Below are positions 37,120 to 45,300 of a DNA stretch of 64,000 nt, in pieces (position 1 is the stretch's first letter; each line of letters begins with the position of its first letter). The translations under genes were made by a program, and so were the position numbers. A model generated the notes under the pieces. The model was not told the origin of the DNA. It searched no databases and saw only the letters and a program-made list of their open reading frames with translations. Source of the stretch: an uncultured Paracoccaceae bacterium (lineage in GTDB: Bacteria > Pseudomonadota > Alphaproteobacteria > Rhodobacterales > Rhodobacteraceae); assembly GCA_947492825.1 (NCBI GenBank), contig CANLNT010000002.1:690501-754500 (forward strand), read 5' to 3'.

Positions 37120-38449
37120 GGGTGAGCCCTTCGACCAGCAGCGATGGCACGACGCGCGACAGATGGGTGCGCGCGTCATTGGCGGGGGTGATCCGCATCA
37201 GCATGTCACGCAGGTTGCCCGCCACGGTGATTTCGTTCACCGGGTGGGTGATTTCCCCGTTTTCGACCCAAAAGCCGGAGGCGCCACGGGAATAATCCCC
37301 GGTGTTGGGGTTGATGGTGGAGCCGATCATGGATGTCACCAGCAGGCCGGTGCCCATGTCGCGCAACATCTCGGCCTGGGTTTGTGTGCCTTGGGTCAGG
37401 GCCACGTTGGTCAGGCTGGGCGAAGGCGGGGCAGAGGTGCCGCGGGACGCATTGGCGGTGGAGGCCATGTCAAGCTTGCGCCCGGTGGCAAGGTCCAGCG
37501 TCCAGCCAGTCAGCACGCCGTCATCCACGATGGCGCGGCGGGTGGTGGGCAGGCCTTCGGCGTCAAAGAGTTTGGAACCAGAGGTGCGCACGCGGTGCGG
37601 GTCTTCGATCACCGAAATGCCCTTGGGCAGGACCTGTTCGCCCAGCGCACCCAAAAGCCAGCTGGACCCGCGCGCAATCGCCCCGCCAGACACCGCTTGC
37701 AGCAAGTGACCGATCAGCGAAGAGGCGATACGTTCGTCGAACATAACCGGATAGGCCCCGGTCTTGGGCCGCGTGGCCCCGGCGCGGGCAACAGCGCGTT
37801 CGGCGGCGATGCGGCCAATGTCGGCGGCGTCGCGCAAATCGGCCTGAAAGATCCGGCTGTCGTAGTCATAGTCGCGTTCCATCGCCGTGCCGGTGCCGGT
37901 GATCGCAAGGCAGGAAATGCCCCGGTCGGTGCGGGCGTAACCGGCGTCAAAGCCGTTGGAGGCAGACAGATGGATGCGCCGGTGCGAATAGCCCGCGCTG
38001 GATTGTTGCACCTGACTAATGCCGGGGTTTTTCAGCGCTTCGGCCTCGGCCCGTGCGGCGTCATCCTGCAGGGCGGCGGGATCGGGTTCGGGGGTCGCGT
38101 CATAAAGTTCGAGGTCTTCGGTGGCTGTGTTCGTTGCCAACTGACTGGGATCGGCGAGGCCCGCATAGGGGTCTTCCGGCGCGATCCGGGCCATCGCGAC
38201 GGCGCGTTCGGCCATGGTGCGCAATGTCTCTGGCTTGGTGTCGGACGAGGACACGCAGGCCTGCCGGTTGCCGACCAGTACGCGCAGCCCGACGTCGATC
38301 CCTTCGGCGCGGTCAGCGTTTTCAAGCGCCCCGCCGCGCACGTCGATCGAGAGGGACGTGCCATCAACTGCAATGGCGTCAGAGGCATCGGCCCCGGCTT
38401 TGCGGGCTTCGTCCAGCAGGCGCTGGGTCAGGTCGGAAAGTGCGGTCAT
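37106..38449 (-). CDS. pmbA: TldD/PmbA family metalloprotease subunit
   Basis: PmbA (TldE) pairs with TldD in a cytoplasmic metalloprotease that degrades or matures peptides such as microcins and CcdA. The 447-residue protein has the usual length and conserved blocks: IDVRGGALENADRAEG and VGNRQACVSSSD in the N-terminal part, and SSWLLGALGEQVLPKG and NTGDYSRGASGFWVENGEITHPVNEITVAGN at the C-terminus. As in other PmbA subunits I see no HExxxH zinc motif. ATG 38449 has AAGGAT upstream. No tldD is in the window. Confidence 0.9.
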   Translation of the reverse strand: MTALSDLTQRLLDEARKAGADASDAIAVDGTSLSIDVRGGALENADRAEGIDVGLRVLVGNRQACVSSSDTKPETLRTMAERAVAMARIAPEDPYAGLADPSQLATNTATEDLELYDATPEPDPAALQDDAARAEAEALKNPGISQVQQSSAGYSHRRIHLSASNGFDAGYARTDRGISCLAITGTGTAMERDYDYDSRIFQADLRDAADIGRIAAERAVARAGATRPKTGAYPVMFDERIASSLIGHLLQAVSGGAIARGSSWLLGALGEQVLPKGISVIEDPHRVRTSGSKLFDAEGLPTTRRAIVDDGVLTGWTLDLATGRKLDMASTANASRGTSAPPSPSLTNVALTQGTQTQAEMLRDMGTGLLVTSMIGSTINPNTGDYSRGASGFWVENGEITHPVNEITVAGNLRDMLMRITPANDARTHLSRVVPSLLVEGLTLAGD

Positions 38450-38629
38450 GGGTGATCCTTTGCTACGTCCTGAGGTAGTCCGAAGGCGGCCCACCCGCAA
38501 GGGCGCGCGATTATGGCGCACCTGCCCCGAACCACCCTGAGTTGAACACCAAGTAGTTTCATGAAAGGTCTTAATGCCGATGCCAAGCTTTAAGCGGTTG
38601 TTTGCATTGTCAGAAAGGCGGGCTGAACC

Positions 38630-40246
38630 ATGAAGGCATACGACGGAAATGATCCCAAATTGCCGCTGATCCTGATGGATTGGGCATTTGGCGGCCGCGT
38701 GGTCGATGCCGTGCAGGCGCATGTCAACTATGTCAACGCGCTCTATGGGGCGGGTTACGACCCACACAGCATTCTTGAAAGCTATGCGGATCTGTATCTT
38801 TTGGATTTCTACGTTGGGCAGGTCAACAACGGCGGTCACAGTCAATACATCGGAAATTCGGGCGCGCGTCTGAAGTCAGAATTGCCGCGGGCCCTGCGCG
38901 CGGCGCGCATGATCGGCAGTGATGGATTGGCTGCGGTTCTTGAACGCTGCGCTGGCTGGATCGACGAGAACCCGAATGAGGCCGTCAAACAAAACGGCTT
39001 TTCTGAACGTGCCGAAGCGCTGGAAGAATGTGACAAGGCATTCTTTGCACTGCAGCTGTCCGACAATAAGATGCGCGCGTTTCTGAATCAGCAAACGCAG
39101 GAGGTGCGCGACCGGCTGACCCCGCATGTCTTTGTCCCTGACGCCGCGCAGACGTGGAAAGAGGCCTTTGTCAGCCGCATTGCGGATCGCCCGGCAGATG
39201 AAACTGTTCAGGACGCGATGGATGACGCGATTGCCGCATTTGGCCCGCTGAAAGAGTGGTTGGGGGTTTCCCAAGGCGCATGGTCGGCCGAGCGGAGTAT
39301 CGAGCGGCTTGCAATGGGCCTTGACCGACTTGGGGAAGATTTACGCGAAGAGATGGGCAAACGTTTCGATATGTTGCTCAATCTCTATTCCGGCAGTCGG
39401 TCGGCGTATTACCTGGATGCCTGGGTCTGGCTTTTTCAGCATCCGAATCTGGTGATTGCCAGTTCCGAGGACTGGACAGCGCAAATCGAAGAGGTCGCGC
39501 GGCAAAGCCCGTTTGCTGCAACAGATTTGCAAGCGCGGCAGCTTCTCGAAGTGTATAAGGCCTTGCCGTCTGATGACGCGCTACACCGGTCTTATGCGCT
39601 GGGGCAGGCGATCGGAACAGAGGCGCGGTCGGGCCTTTACCTGAATGGCAAAATGCCAATGCAGGACTGGCCCGATGGGAGGTCCGCGCTGATCCGAGGG
39701 CGAAGCGCCCATTTTGCCCTGCAAGAGGACGACACAGCCGCCACGCTGTATCGGCTGGCAATGCGTCGCGGGATATTCAGCTATCCGTCCCTGCAGATGC
39801 TTCTTGATCGCTGGGGTTTGCCGGGCGAGGCGCTGGCGGGTGCAATCTTTCGCGACAAGCGGTCCTGGAAATTGGGTCAGATCGCGGGGCGGTCAAAAAA
39901 GGATCAGGGCCTGCGGGCCTTGGCCATTGCGTGTTATCTGCCAGAGGCTGCGCAATTGGGTTGGTCTGGTGAAGAGCTGGCTGAGCATAATCCGGCAAAC
40001 CCAGCGTTTGCGCGTGCGAAGAAAGACTATTTCGAGCAAGGCCGGATTACCTTGATGGATCGCGCGCGCCCCGAGATCCACTGGTTTGTGGAAACGCCTG
40101 CCGGCCCGGTTCTGTTCAAGGCTACACCCGAATCCGTTGCCGTTGTGAAAGGCGGTGCAGAGGTCACTTATCCGCGCGGCGTGCTGGAGCAGGCGCGATG
40201 GGAGATGCATGAGTTCCTGGATGCACGCGGGATTGACCGGCCCTGA
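38630..40246 (+). CDS. Large protein with N-terminal DUF4375 (DMP19-like) domain
   Basis: This is a 538-residue cytoplasmic protein. Residues about 45-160 contain the DUF4375 signature LDFYVGQVNNGGHSQYIGNSG, a domain usually found alone in proteins of 150-200 residues. The following 370 residues match nothing I recognise. They are rich in Trp and Arg and predicted mostly helical up to about 450. A C-terminal beta-rich segment follows (IHWFVETPAGPVLFKATPESVAVVKGG, about 480-510). Function is unknown; DMP19 itself is a DNA-mimic inhibitor in Neisseria, but the acidic surface needed for that cannot be judged here. The P-loop gene starts 21 bp later. Confidence 0.7.
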   Translation: MKAYDGNDPKLPLILMDWAFGGRVVDAVQAHVNYVNALYGAGYDPHSILESYADLYLLDFYVGQVNNGGHSQYIGNSGARLKSELPRALRAARMIGSDGLAAVLERCAGWIDENPNEAVKQNGFSERAEALEECDKAFFALQLSDNKMRAFLNQQTQEVRDRLTPHVFVPDAAQTWKEAFVSRIADRPADETVQDAMDDAIAAFGPLKEWLGVSQGAWSAERSIERLAMGLDRLGEDLREEMGKRFDMLLNLYSGSRSAYYLDAWVWLFQHPNLVIASSEDWTAQIEEVARQSPFAATDLQARQLLEVYKALPSDDALHRSYALGQAIGTEARSGLYLNGKMPMQDWPDGRSALIRGRSAHFALQEDDTAATLYRLAMRRGIFSYPSLQMLLDRWGLPGEALAGAIFRDKRSWKLGQIAGRSKKDQGLRALAIACYLPEAAQLGWSGEELAEHNPANPAFARAKKDYFEQGRITLMDRARPEIHWFVETPAGPVLFKATPESVAVVKGGAEVTYPRGVLEQARWEMHEFLDARGIDRP

Positions 40247-40267
40247 GGAGCTGCTAGACCCGTTGCA

Positions 40268-40762
40268 ATGGACCGCATCATCATCACCGGTGCCAATGGG
40301 GCCGGAAAGTCGTATTGGGCCGCAAGGCTGGGCGGTGTGGTGTCGTTTGATGCCATGAAACTGACGACCCATTGGGTGCAACGGCCCCGGGGCCAGATTG
40401 ACGCTGATCTGGCACGACTGGTGGCGACGGATCGTTGGGTGATCGAGGGCGGGCCGAGCCTGCTGCCGCTGGCCTTGCCACGGGCGCAGGTGGTGATCTG
40501 GCTGGACCCGCCATTGTGGCAACGGGCGTGGCGGTTGCTGAAACGGCCCTTGCGGCATCGCGGAACGACACGGGCCGAATTGCCGCCGGGCAATGTGGAT
40601 CGGCTTGCAGAGCAGTGGCGGTTTGGCTGGCGCAGCTTGCGGGCAGATGCGGCGTTTCGGGCGAACATAAAAGGGGCGCTGGCCGGAACCAGCGCCCAGA
40701 TCTTTCACTGCCGGTCCAAAAGGGACGCGGCGCGTGCGATCAGCGCATGCGCTGACCGTTGA
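40268..40762 (+). CDS. P-loop NTPase, adenylate-kinase-like
   Basis: This is a 164-residue protein with Walker A GANGAGKS at residues 8-15 and a short AAA/adenylate-kinase-type core (RWVIEGG strand, VIWLDPP at the Walker B position near residue 77). A basic helix (WRLLKRPLRHRG) follows it. The pattern resembles the FlaR/topology-modulation group of small kinases, whose substrates are unknown. The GANGSGKS-type start and WVIEGG strand are the basis. It follows the DUF4375 gene closely and converges on a DUF2125 gene with a 23-bp overlap. Confidence 0.75.
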   Translation: MDRIIITGANGAGKSYWAARLGGVVSFDAMKLTTHWVQRPRGQIDADLARLVATDRWVIEGGPSLLPLALPRAQVVIWLDPPLWQRAWRLLKRPLRHRGTTRAELPPGNVDRLAEQWRFGWRSLRADAAFRANIKGALAGTSAQIFHCRSKRDAARAISACADR

Positions 40763-42239
40763 CGATGACGTGGCCTTCGGCGTTGACCTCGACCTCTGTC
40801 TCAAGCTGATCCTCACCCACGGTGCGGGCGAACATGCCCATCATCATGCGCGGCATCATCGCCTCTTCTTCGGGGATGAACCCGGCGCCGACCAGTTGGT
40901 CAATCGCAGCGTTCAAGCCGGTGGCGGTGATCTTGGCGCTGCCTTCAGGGCGCGGCATGCCGGGGATCGTGTCCATATCGGCATTGTCAAAGGTGAAGGC
41001 ACCGGTGGCGTTGGCAGTGGCCCCCAGCGCGGCCAGTCCGATGTCGTTGATCGACAGGGAATTGATCGTCACCGGCGAGGTTTGCGCATCTTCAAGCGCG
41101 ATCAGTTCTTCGACGTTAAACAGGTTCACACCCCAGTTCAGGCTGCCGGAAACGTCGATGGTCAGGTCAGCGGGGCTTTGATCCAGTGATCCCGCGGGGT
41201 CGAACATGCCCCAAAGGCTTTCATCAATGCTGAGATCCTGAAAGCTGACGCCGTATTTGAAGTCTTGCGGCGTGTCGCGGGCCACAAGGGGGAAGGCCAC
41301 GTCAACCGCAAGTTCACCACCCGCGACAGAGACCGGGAAGGGCAGCATGGTCTGGTCCGAGAAGGTCAAATCAAAGCCATCGGCGCTGCCATCAACCGCA
41401 AAGCCGTCTGCGTTCAGAGTCATATTGGCAGTGGTGGCCCCGGTGGCTTGCACTTGTTCGTTGGTCAGCGCGCCGTCCATGAAGGTTTTGCTGGTGCCTT
41501 CGGAGGCGGCGGCCTGTGTGGTCAGCGTCATCGACAGGCCCGACAGCAAGGCAGGTGTCAGGTCCATGATGTTCATCTCTGGCGGCAACACGATGGTGCC
41601 GAGCATCCGCAACTCTCCGCCTGCGCTGGTGCTTTCCTGCCGCATCGGGCCCGCAGCCATCACAAAGTTGGATGTGGCTGCGCCATTGAGGTTGTCGAGC
41701 GTGATGGTCAGGTTGTCACCTTCGGTCACGCGGGTGGTTGAGGTGTAGCCGTCGCCGGACACTTCGAGCGAAAACTCCAGCTCTTCGCCGGGGATCGAAA
41801 CGTTGTTGATCAGCACGTCCACCTTGTCGGCAGAGCTGGTGTAGGTCACGTCGCCCGGATTGCCCGAGGCCACGGCACTGACATTGGTTTGGGCGATGGT
41901 GATATTGCCGGTCAGAAGGCCGGTGTCAGGCACGTCGACCGCAAGTTCCATCAAATAGGTGGGGTCGGTCATGATCCCCACGGTGCCGTCGCCCATCGCG
42001 GTCAGTGTTGTATTGGGGAAGGTCAGCGTCGCACTGCCCAGCCCTTGGGGATAGTCCACGCGCAGGACCCCGCCCGAAAGGGTCAGGTTGTCGCCATCGG
42101 GTGTGACAGTGCCATCAAGCGTCAGCCCGGCGGCACCATAGGCCGCGGTCAGATTGTTCCAGACATCCTGTGGCGTGACGTCAGCCAGGGCGGCACCCGG
42201 GATCAGGGCGAAGGGCAGGGCAAAGCGGGTCAGTTTCAT
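40740..42239 (-). CDS. DUF2125 family exported protein, copy 1
   Basis: This is a 499-residue exported protein. The signal peptide MKLTRFALPFALIPGAALAD starts at ATG 42239. It is rich in Thr, Gly and Asp and predicted to be almost all beta strands, like other alphaproteobacterial DUF2125 proteins. The C-terminal block RMMMGMFARTVGEDQLETEV, followed by NAEGHVIVNGQRMR, is nearly the same as in the neighbouring copy. It is probably a periplasmic or outer-membrane-associated envelope protein of unknown function. A terminator between the copies suggests separate transcription. Confidence 0.82.
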   Translation of the reverse strand: MKLTRFALPFALIPGAALADVTPQDVWNNLTAAYGAAGLTLDGTVTPDGDNLTLSGGVLRVDYPQGLGSATLTFPNTTLTAMGDGTVGIMTDPTYLMELAVDVPDTGLLTGNITIAQTNVSAVASGNPGDVTYTSSADKVDVLINNVSIPGEELEFSLEVSGDGYTSTTRVTEGDNLTITLDNLNGAATSNFVMAAGPMRQESTSAGGELRMLGTIVLPPEMNIMDLTPALLSGLSMTLTTQAAASEGTSKTFMDGALTNEQVQATGATTANMTLNADGFAVDGSADGFDLTFSDQTMLPFPVSVAGGELAVDVAFPLVARDTPQDFKYGVSFQDLSIDESLWGMFDPAGSLDQSPADLTIDVSGSLNWGVNLFNVEELIALEDAQTSPVTINSLSINDIGLAALGATANATGAFTFDNADMDTIPGMPRPEGSAKITATGLNAAIDQLVGAGFIPEEEAMMPRMMMGMFARTVGEDQLETEVEVNAEGHVIVNGQRMR

Positions 42240-42257
42240 GAAAGGTCCAATCATGCA

Positions 42258-42297
42258 GAAAAACAAAAGCCCCGCGCCAGCATCTGTGGCGCGGGGC
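42258..42297 (-). terminator. Rho-independent terminator after the second DUF2125 gene
   Basis: On the minus strand GCCCCGCGCCA and TGGCGCGGGGC form an 11-base stem with a seven-base loop. It is followed by TTTTGTTTTT. It lies between the two DUF2125 genes. Confidence 0.9.
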
Positions 42298-42309
42298 ATT
42301 ATCGGAAGA

Positions 42310-43824
42310 TCAGCGGATGCGCTGGCCGTTGGCGATCACGTGGCCTTCGGCGTTGACCTCAACGGTCGAGGACAGTTGATCATCGCCGGTGGTGCGAGCG
42401 AACATGCCCATCATCATCCGCGCGCCCATCGCCTGATCCTCTGGCAGCAGACCCATCCGGATCAGCGTGTCGATCAACGCATTGGCCCCGGCAAGGTTCA
42501 GCGTCACCGCGCCTTCGGGGCGGGGGATGTCGGGGATGGTTTCAAAGTCGGTGTTGTCAAAGGTGAAATCACCGGTGCCATCCAGCTTGGCCCCCACCGC
42601 GCTGACCAGAAGTTCGTTCAGCTTCAGGCTGTGCAGTTCGCCCGGCACTTCGGCCATGGCCATCGCGTCGGCCTGCGCAGGGTCAAGGATGTCAAAGAAC
42701 AGCTGGGTCGTGCCGGCAAGGTCCAGCTTGATCGTGACCGGATCGCGGGGCAGGACACCGGCGGGATCACCCATGGCCCAGATCTCATCATTGATGGTGA
42801 GGTCGGTCAGGTTGAGGCCAAAGGCGAAATCGGTCGGTTCGTCTGTTTTGGAGAGCGGCATCGCAACGCCGATGCCGTATTCCGCCAGCGACAATTTCAG
42901 CGGCAGTTCCATGCCCGGCACCGGCACATTGGGCACCACCATATCCATCGCGATATCGGTGGTCAGCACATTGTAGGTCAGCGCATCGCTGTCAAAGCCC
43001 AGGTCAATCGCAGCCGATCCGGTGCTGACGCTGCCAGCCACCTGTTCACCGCCTTCGGAGATGTCGAAGATATAGCTGCCGTCGTTCAGACCATAGTTCG
43101 CTGCCACGGCAAAACCGGTGAGGTCAACGTTGTCGGGATCGTCAAAGGACAAATCCTCTGGCAGGTCCATGTCGGCATCGACAAAGAGGCCGTTCACCTT
43201 GCCGGAAATCAGCGCCACGGTGTTGGTGTCGGGGTCGGTCACATCAACCAGCAGGTCCACCGATCCCATGGTCAGCGCATAGGTCAGGTTGCGGATGTCA
43301 CCGTTGGTGACGGTATAGCGGCCTGCCACGTCGTTGCCCGCAAAGAGGACATCGGCGTCGATGGTCTGGCCGTTTTCGGTGATGTTATCGACCTGAAAGC
43401 TGTATTTGTCGGCGCTGAGGTCATAGTTGATCGCATCCGGGTCGCCAGAGGCGGTCATCGACAGGCCACTGTTGGTCACCGACATATCCGCCGTGGAGCC
43501 ATCGCTGCTTGTGATGCTGATCGGGACGGTCTCGGCCATGGTGATCGCCACTGTGCCGTCGCCGTTTTCGGTAAACGTCAGTGTGCCCATGTCGGCGGTC
43601 ACGGCTGTGTCGCCATCATCCATCGACAGGCCCAGACCGGTGATGGTTACGGTGCCATTGCCGATCTCTTCGTTGCCGATGGTCACACCGCTTTCGCCAT
43701 AGATATCGAGGCTGGATTTCCAGTTTTCCCAGACTTGCGCTGCGGTCACATCGGCAAGGGCCGCTTGTCCGCTGAACAGGGCGGCAAGGCACACGCCGGT
43801 CTTGAATGTTTGCAGTTTGGTCAT
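42310..43824 (-). CDS. DUF2125 family exported protein, copy 2
   Basis: This is a 504-residue exported protein with signal peptide MTKLQTFKTGVCLAALFSGQ (cleavage near ALAD). ATG 43824 follows AAAGGT. It shares the DVTxxxVWxNW start, long Thr/Asp/Gly-rich beta-strand repeats and the C-terminal ARMMMGMFARTTGDDQL block with copy 1, but the middle is clearly diverged. The pair is therefore an old tandem duplication. The function is unknown; the high beta content and lack of cysteine-rich or catalytic motifs suggest a structural or lipid-binding envelope role. Confidence 0.82.
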   Translation of the reverse strand: MTKLQTFKTGVCLAALFSGQAALADVTAAQVWENWKSSLDIYGESGVTIGNEEIGNGTVTITGLGLSMDDGDTAVTADMGTLTFTENGDGTVAITMAETVPISITSSDGSTADMSVTNSGLSMTASGDPDAINYDLSADKYSFQVDNITENGQTIDADVLFAGNDVAGRYTVTNGDIRNLTYALTMGSVDLLVDVTDPDTNTVALISGKVNGLFVDADMDLPEDLSFDDPDNVDLTGFAVAANYGLNDGSYIFDISEGGEQVAGSVSTGSAAIDLGFDSDALTYNVLTTDIAMDMVVPNVPVPGMELPLKLSLAEYGIGVAMPLSKTDEPTDFAFGLNLTDLTINDEIWAMGDPAGVLPRDPVTIKLDLAGTTQLFFDILDPAQADAMAMAEVPGELHSLKLNELLVSAVGAKLDGTGDFTFDNTDFETIPDIPRPEGAVTLNLAGANALIDTLIRMGLLPEDQAMGARMMMGMFARTTGDDQLSSTVEVNAEGHVIANGQRIR

Positions 43825-43945
43825 CAGAGTTACCTTTCGGAAATACGGGTCTGGTCTATGATTTGCCGCGCTGCTGCGCGGGTCAAGGTCGGGGCATCCT
43901 GACCCAGAGAATATGACCGCATGGTGGCAACCGAAAGGGAAAGCG

Positions 43946-44704
43946 ATGAAAAATGTGGATTTTGAGGGCAAAACCGTCCTGATTTCGGGGGCAAGTCGCG
44001 GAATTGGGGCCGCAGCCGCGCAGAGCTTTGCAGCCGCCGGGGCCAATGTGGCGCTGCTTGCCCGCTCGCGCGAGGCGATTGCGGAACTGGCCGGACAGAT
44101 CGGGGACAGGGCCCTGGCGATCCCCTGTGACGTGTCGCGCTACTGGGAAGTGGATCAGGCGATGACCGCGGCCCGCGACGCCTTTGGCGGGTTGGATGTG
44201 GTGATTAACAACGCCGGTGTGATTGATCCGATCGGGCATTTGTCCACCATTGATCCAGAGGCGTACAGCCACACCATCGACATTAACCTCAAAGGTGTGA
44301 TGCACGGGATGCGCGCGGCCTTGCCGGGGATGATTGCACAAGGGTCGGGGACGATCATCAACATCTCATCCGGCGCGGCCCACGGCCCGGTTGAGGGGTG
44401 GGCGGCCTATTGCAGCGGCAAGGCGGGGGCGCTGATGCTGACCCGCGTGGGCGACAAGGAAGCGCGCGAGAAAGGCGTGCGGGTGTTGGGGTTAAGCCCC
44501 GGCACCGTGGCCACAGAGATGCAGCGCGAGATCAAGGCCAGCGGCATCAACCCGGTCAGTCAACTCGCGTGGGAGGATCATATCCCGCCCGAGTGGCCCG
44601 CGCAGGCGCTGATGTGGATGTGTACGGCGAATGCGGATGGCTATCTGGGCGGCGACGTATCGCTACGCGACGAAGACGTGCGCCGCAAGGTGGGTCTGAT
44701 TTGA
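43946..44704 (+). CDS. Short-chain dehydrogenase/reductase
   Basis: This is a 252-residue NAD(P)-dependent oxidoreductase. ATG 43946 follows GAAAGGGA. SDR features are SGASRGIG (about 14-21), INNAGV, and the catalytic Ser in INISSGAA with Tyr and Lys in YCSGK. The substrate is unknown. It is translationally coupled to the enoyl-CoA hydratase-like gene by a TTGA overlap, which suggests a role in acyl-CoA or hydroxyacyl metabolism. Confidence 0.9.
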   Translation: MKNVDFEGKTVLISGASRGIGAAAAQSFAAAGANVALLARSREAIAELAGQIGDRALAIPCDVSRYWEVDQAMTAARDAFGGLDVVINNAGVIDPIGHLSTIDPEAYSHTIDINLKGVMHGMRAALPGMIAQGSGTIINISSGAAHGPVEGWAAYCSGKAGALMLTRVGDKEAREKGVRVLGLSPGTVATEMQREIKASGINPVSQLAWEDHIPPEWPAQALMWMCTANADGYLGGDVSLRDEDVRRKVGLI

Positions 44705-45300
44705 TCCGGGTCGCGCGCGAAGGCGATTTGTGGATTGTCACGCTGGATCGGGCGGACAAGGCCAATGCGCTGACGGCGGATATGCTGACCGAGCTGATTG
44801 GCATCTACAAGATCGCAGGCGGGGCGAAGGCGGTGATCCTGACCGGCGAAGGCAAAGTGTTCAGCGCGGGCGCTGATCTGGACGAAGCCCCCAAGGGATT
44901 GGCGAAAAGCCCGCTGTGGGAGGAGCTGTCAGCTGCTGTCGCCGCAGCCCCGGGGCTGACAGTTGCGGCGTTGAACGGGACGCTGGCAGGCGGGGCTTTT
45001 GGCATGGCATTGGCCTGTGATCTGCGGGTTGCGGTGCCGGGGGCAAAGTTTTTCTATCCGGTGATGAAGATGGGGTTCCTGCCCCAGCCGTCCGATCCGG
45101 GGCGCCTGAAGGCGCTGGTCGGGCCGTCGCGAGCAAAGCTGTTGCTGATGGCGGGCCAGAAGTGGACGGCGGATCAGGCGCTGGATGCAGGGCTGGTGGA
45201 TGGCGTCTTTGACGATGTGATGCCAGTGGCGCGCGATCTGTGTGCGGCGGCCCTGAGCGCAGAGCACAGTCATGTCGGTGCAATCAAGGCTTTGATTTAG
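44701..45300 (+). CDS. Enoyl-CoA hydratase/isomerase family protein, short
   Basis: This is a 199-residue crotonase-fold protein read from TTG 44701, which overlaps the SDR stop codon. Conserved parts are LTGEGKVFSAGADLDEAP (first oxyanion-hole region) and NGTLAGGAFGMALACDLRVA (second). The family usually has about 260 residues, so the C-terminal helical trimerisation region is short. Of the two usual catalytic Glu positions, neither is obvious in the FFYPVMKMGFLP segment, so classical hydratase activity is uncertain. It ends overlapping the MFS gene by four bases, tail to tail. Confidence 0.78.
   Translation: MIRVAREGDLWIVTLDRADKANALTADMLTELIGIYKIAGGAKAVILTGEGKVFSAGADLDEAPKGLAKSPLWEELSAAVAAAPGLTVAALNGTLAGGAFGMALACDLRVAVPGAKFFYPVMKMGFLPQPSDPGRLKALVGPSRAKLLLMAGQKWTADQALDAGLVDGVFDDVMPVARDLCAAALSAEHSHVGAIKALI

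Noticed and set aside
37058-38455. Long plus-strand open frame opposite pmbA
   Set aside because: Gly/His/Arg-rich shadow of pmbA with no recognisable domain or ribosome site.
38450-38845. In-frame N-terminal extension of pmbA by 132 codons
   Set aside because: The extension has no similarity to PmbA, overlaps the DUF4375 gene on the other strand, and ATG 38449 has a good ribosome site and gives the normal 447 residues.
42154-43902. Plus-strand frame of over 500 codons opposite the second DUF2125 gene
   Set aside because: His/Gly/Val-rich shadow of a Thr/Asp-rich gene; the minus-strand protein has a signal peptide, a ribosome site and a paralogue.
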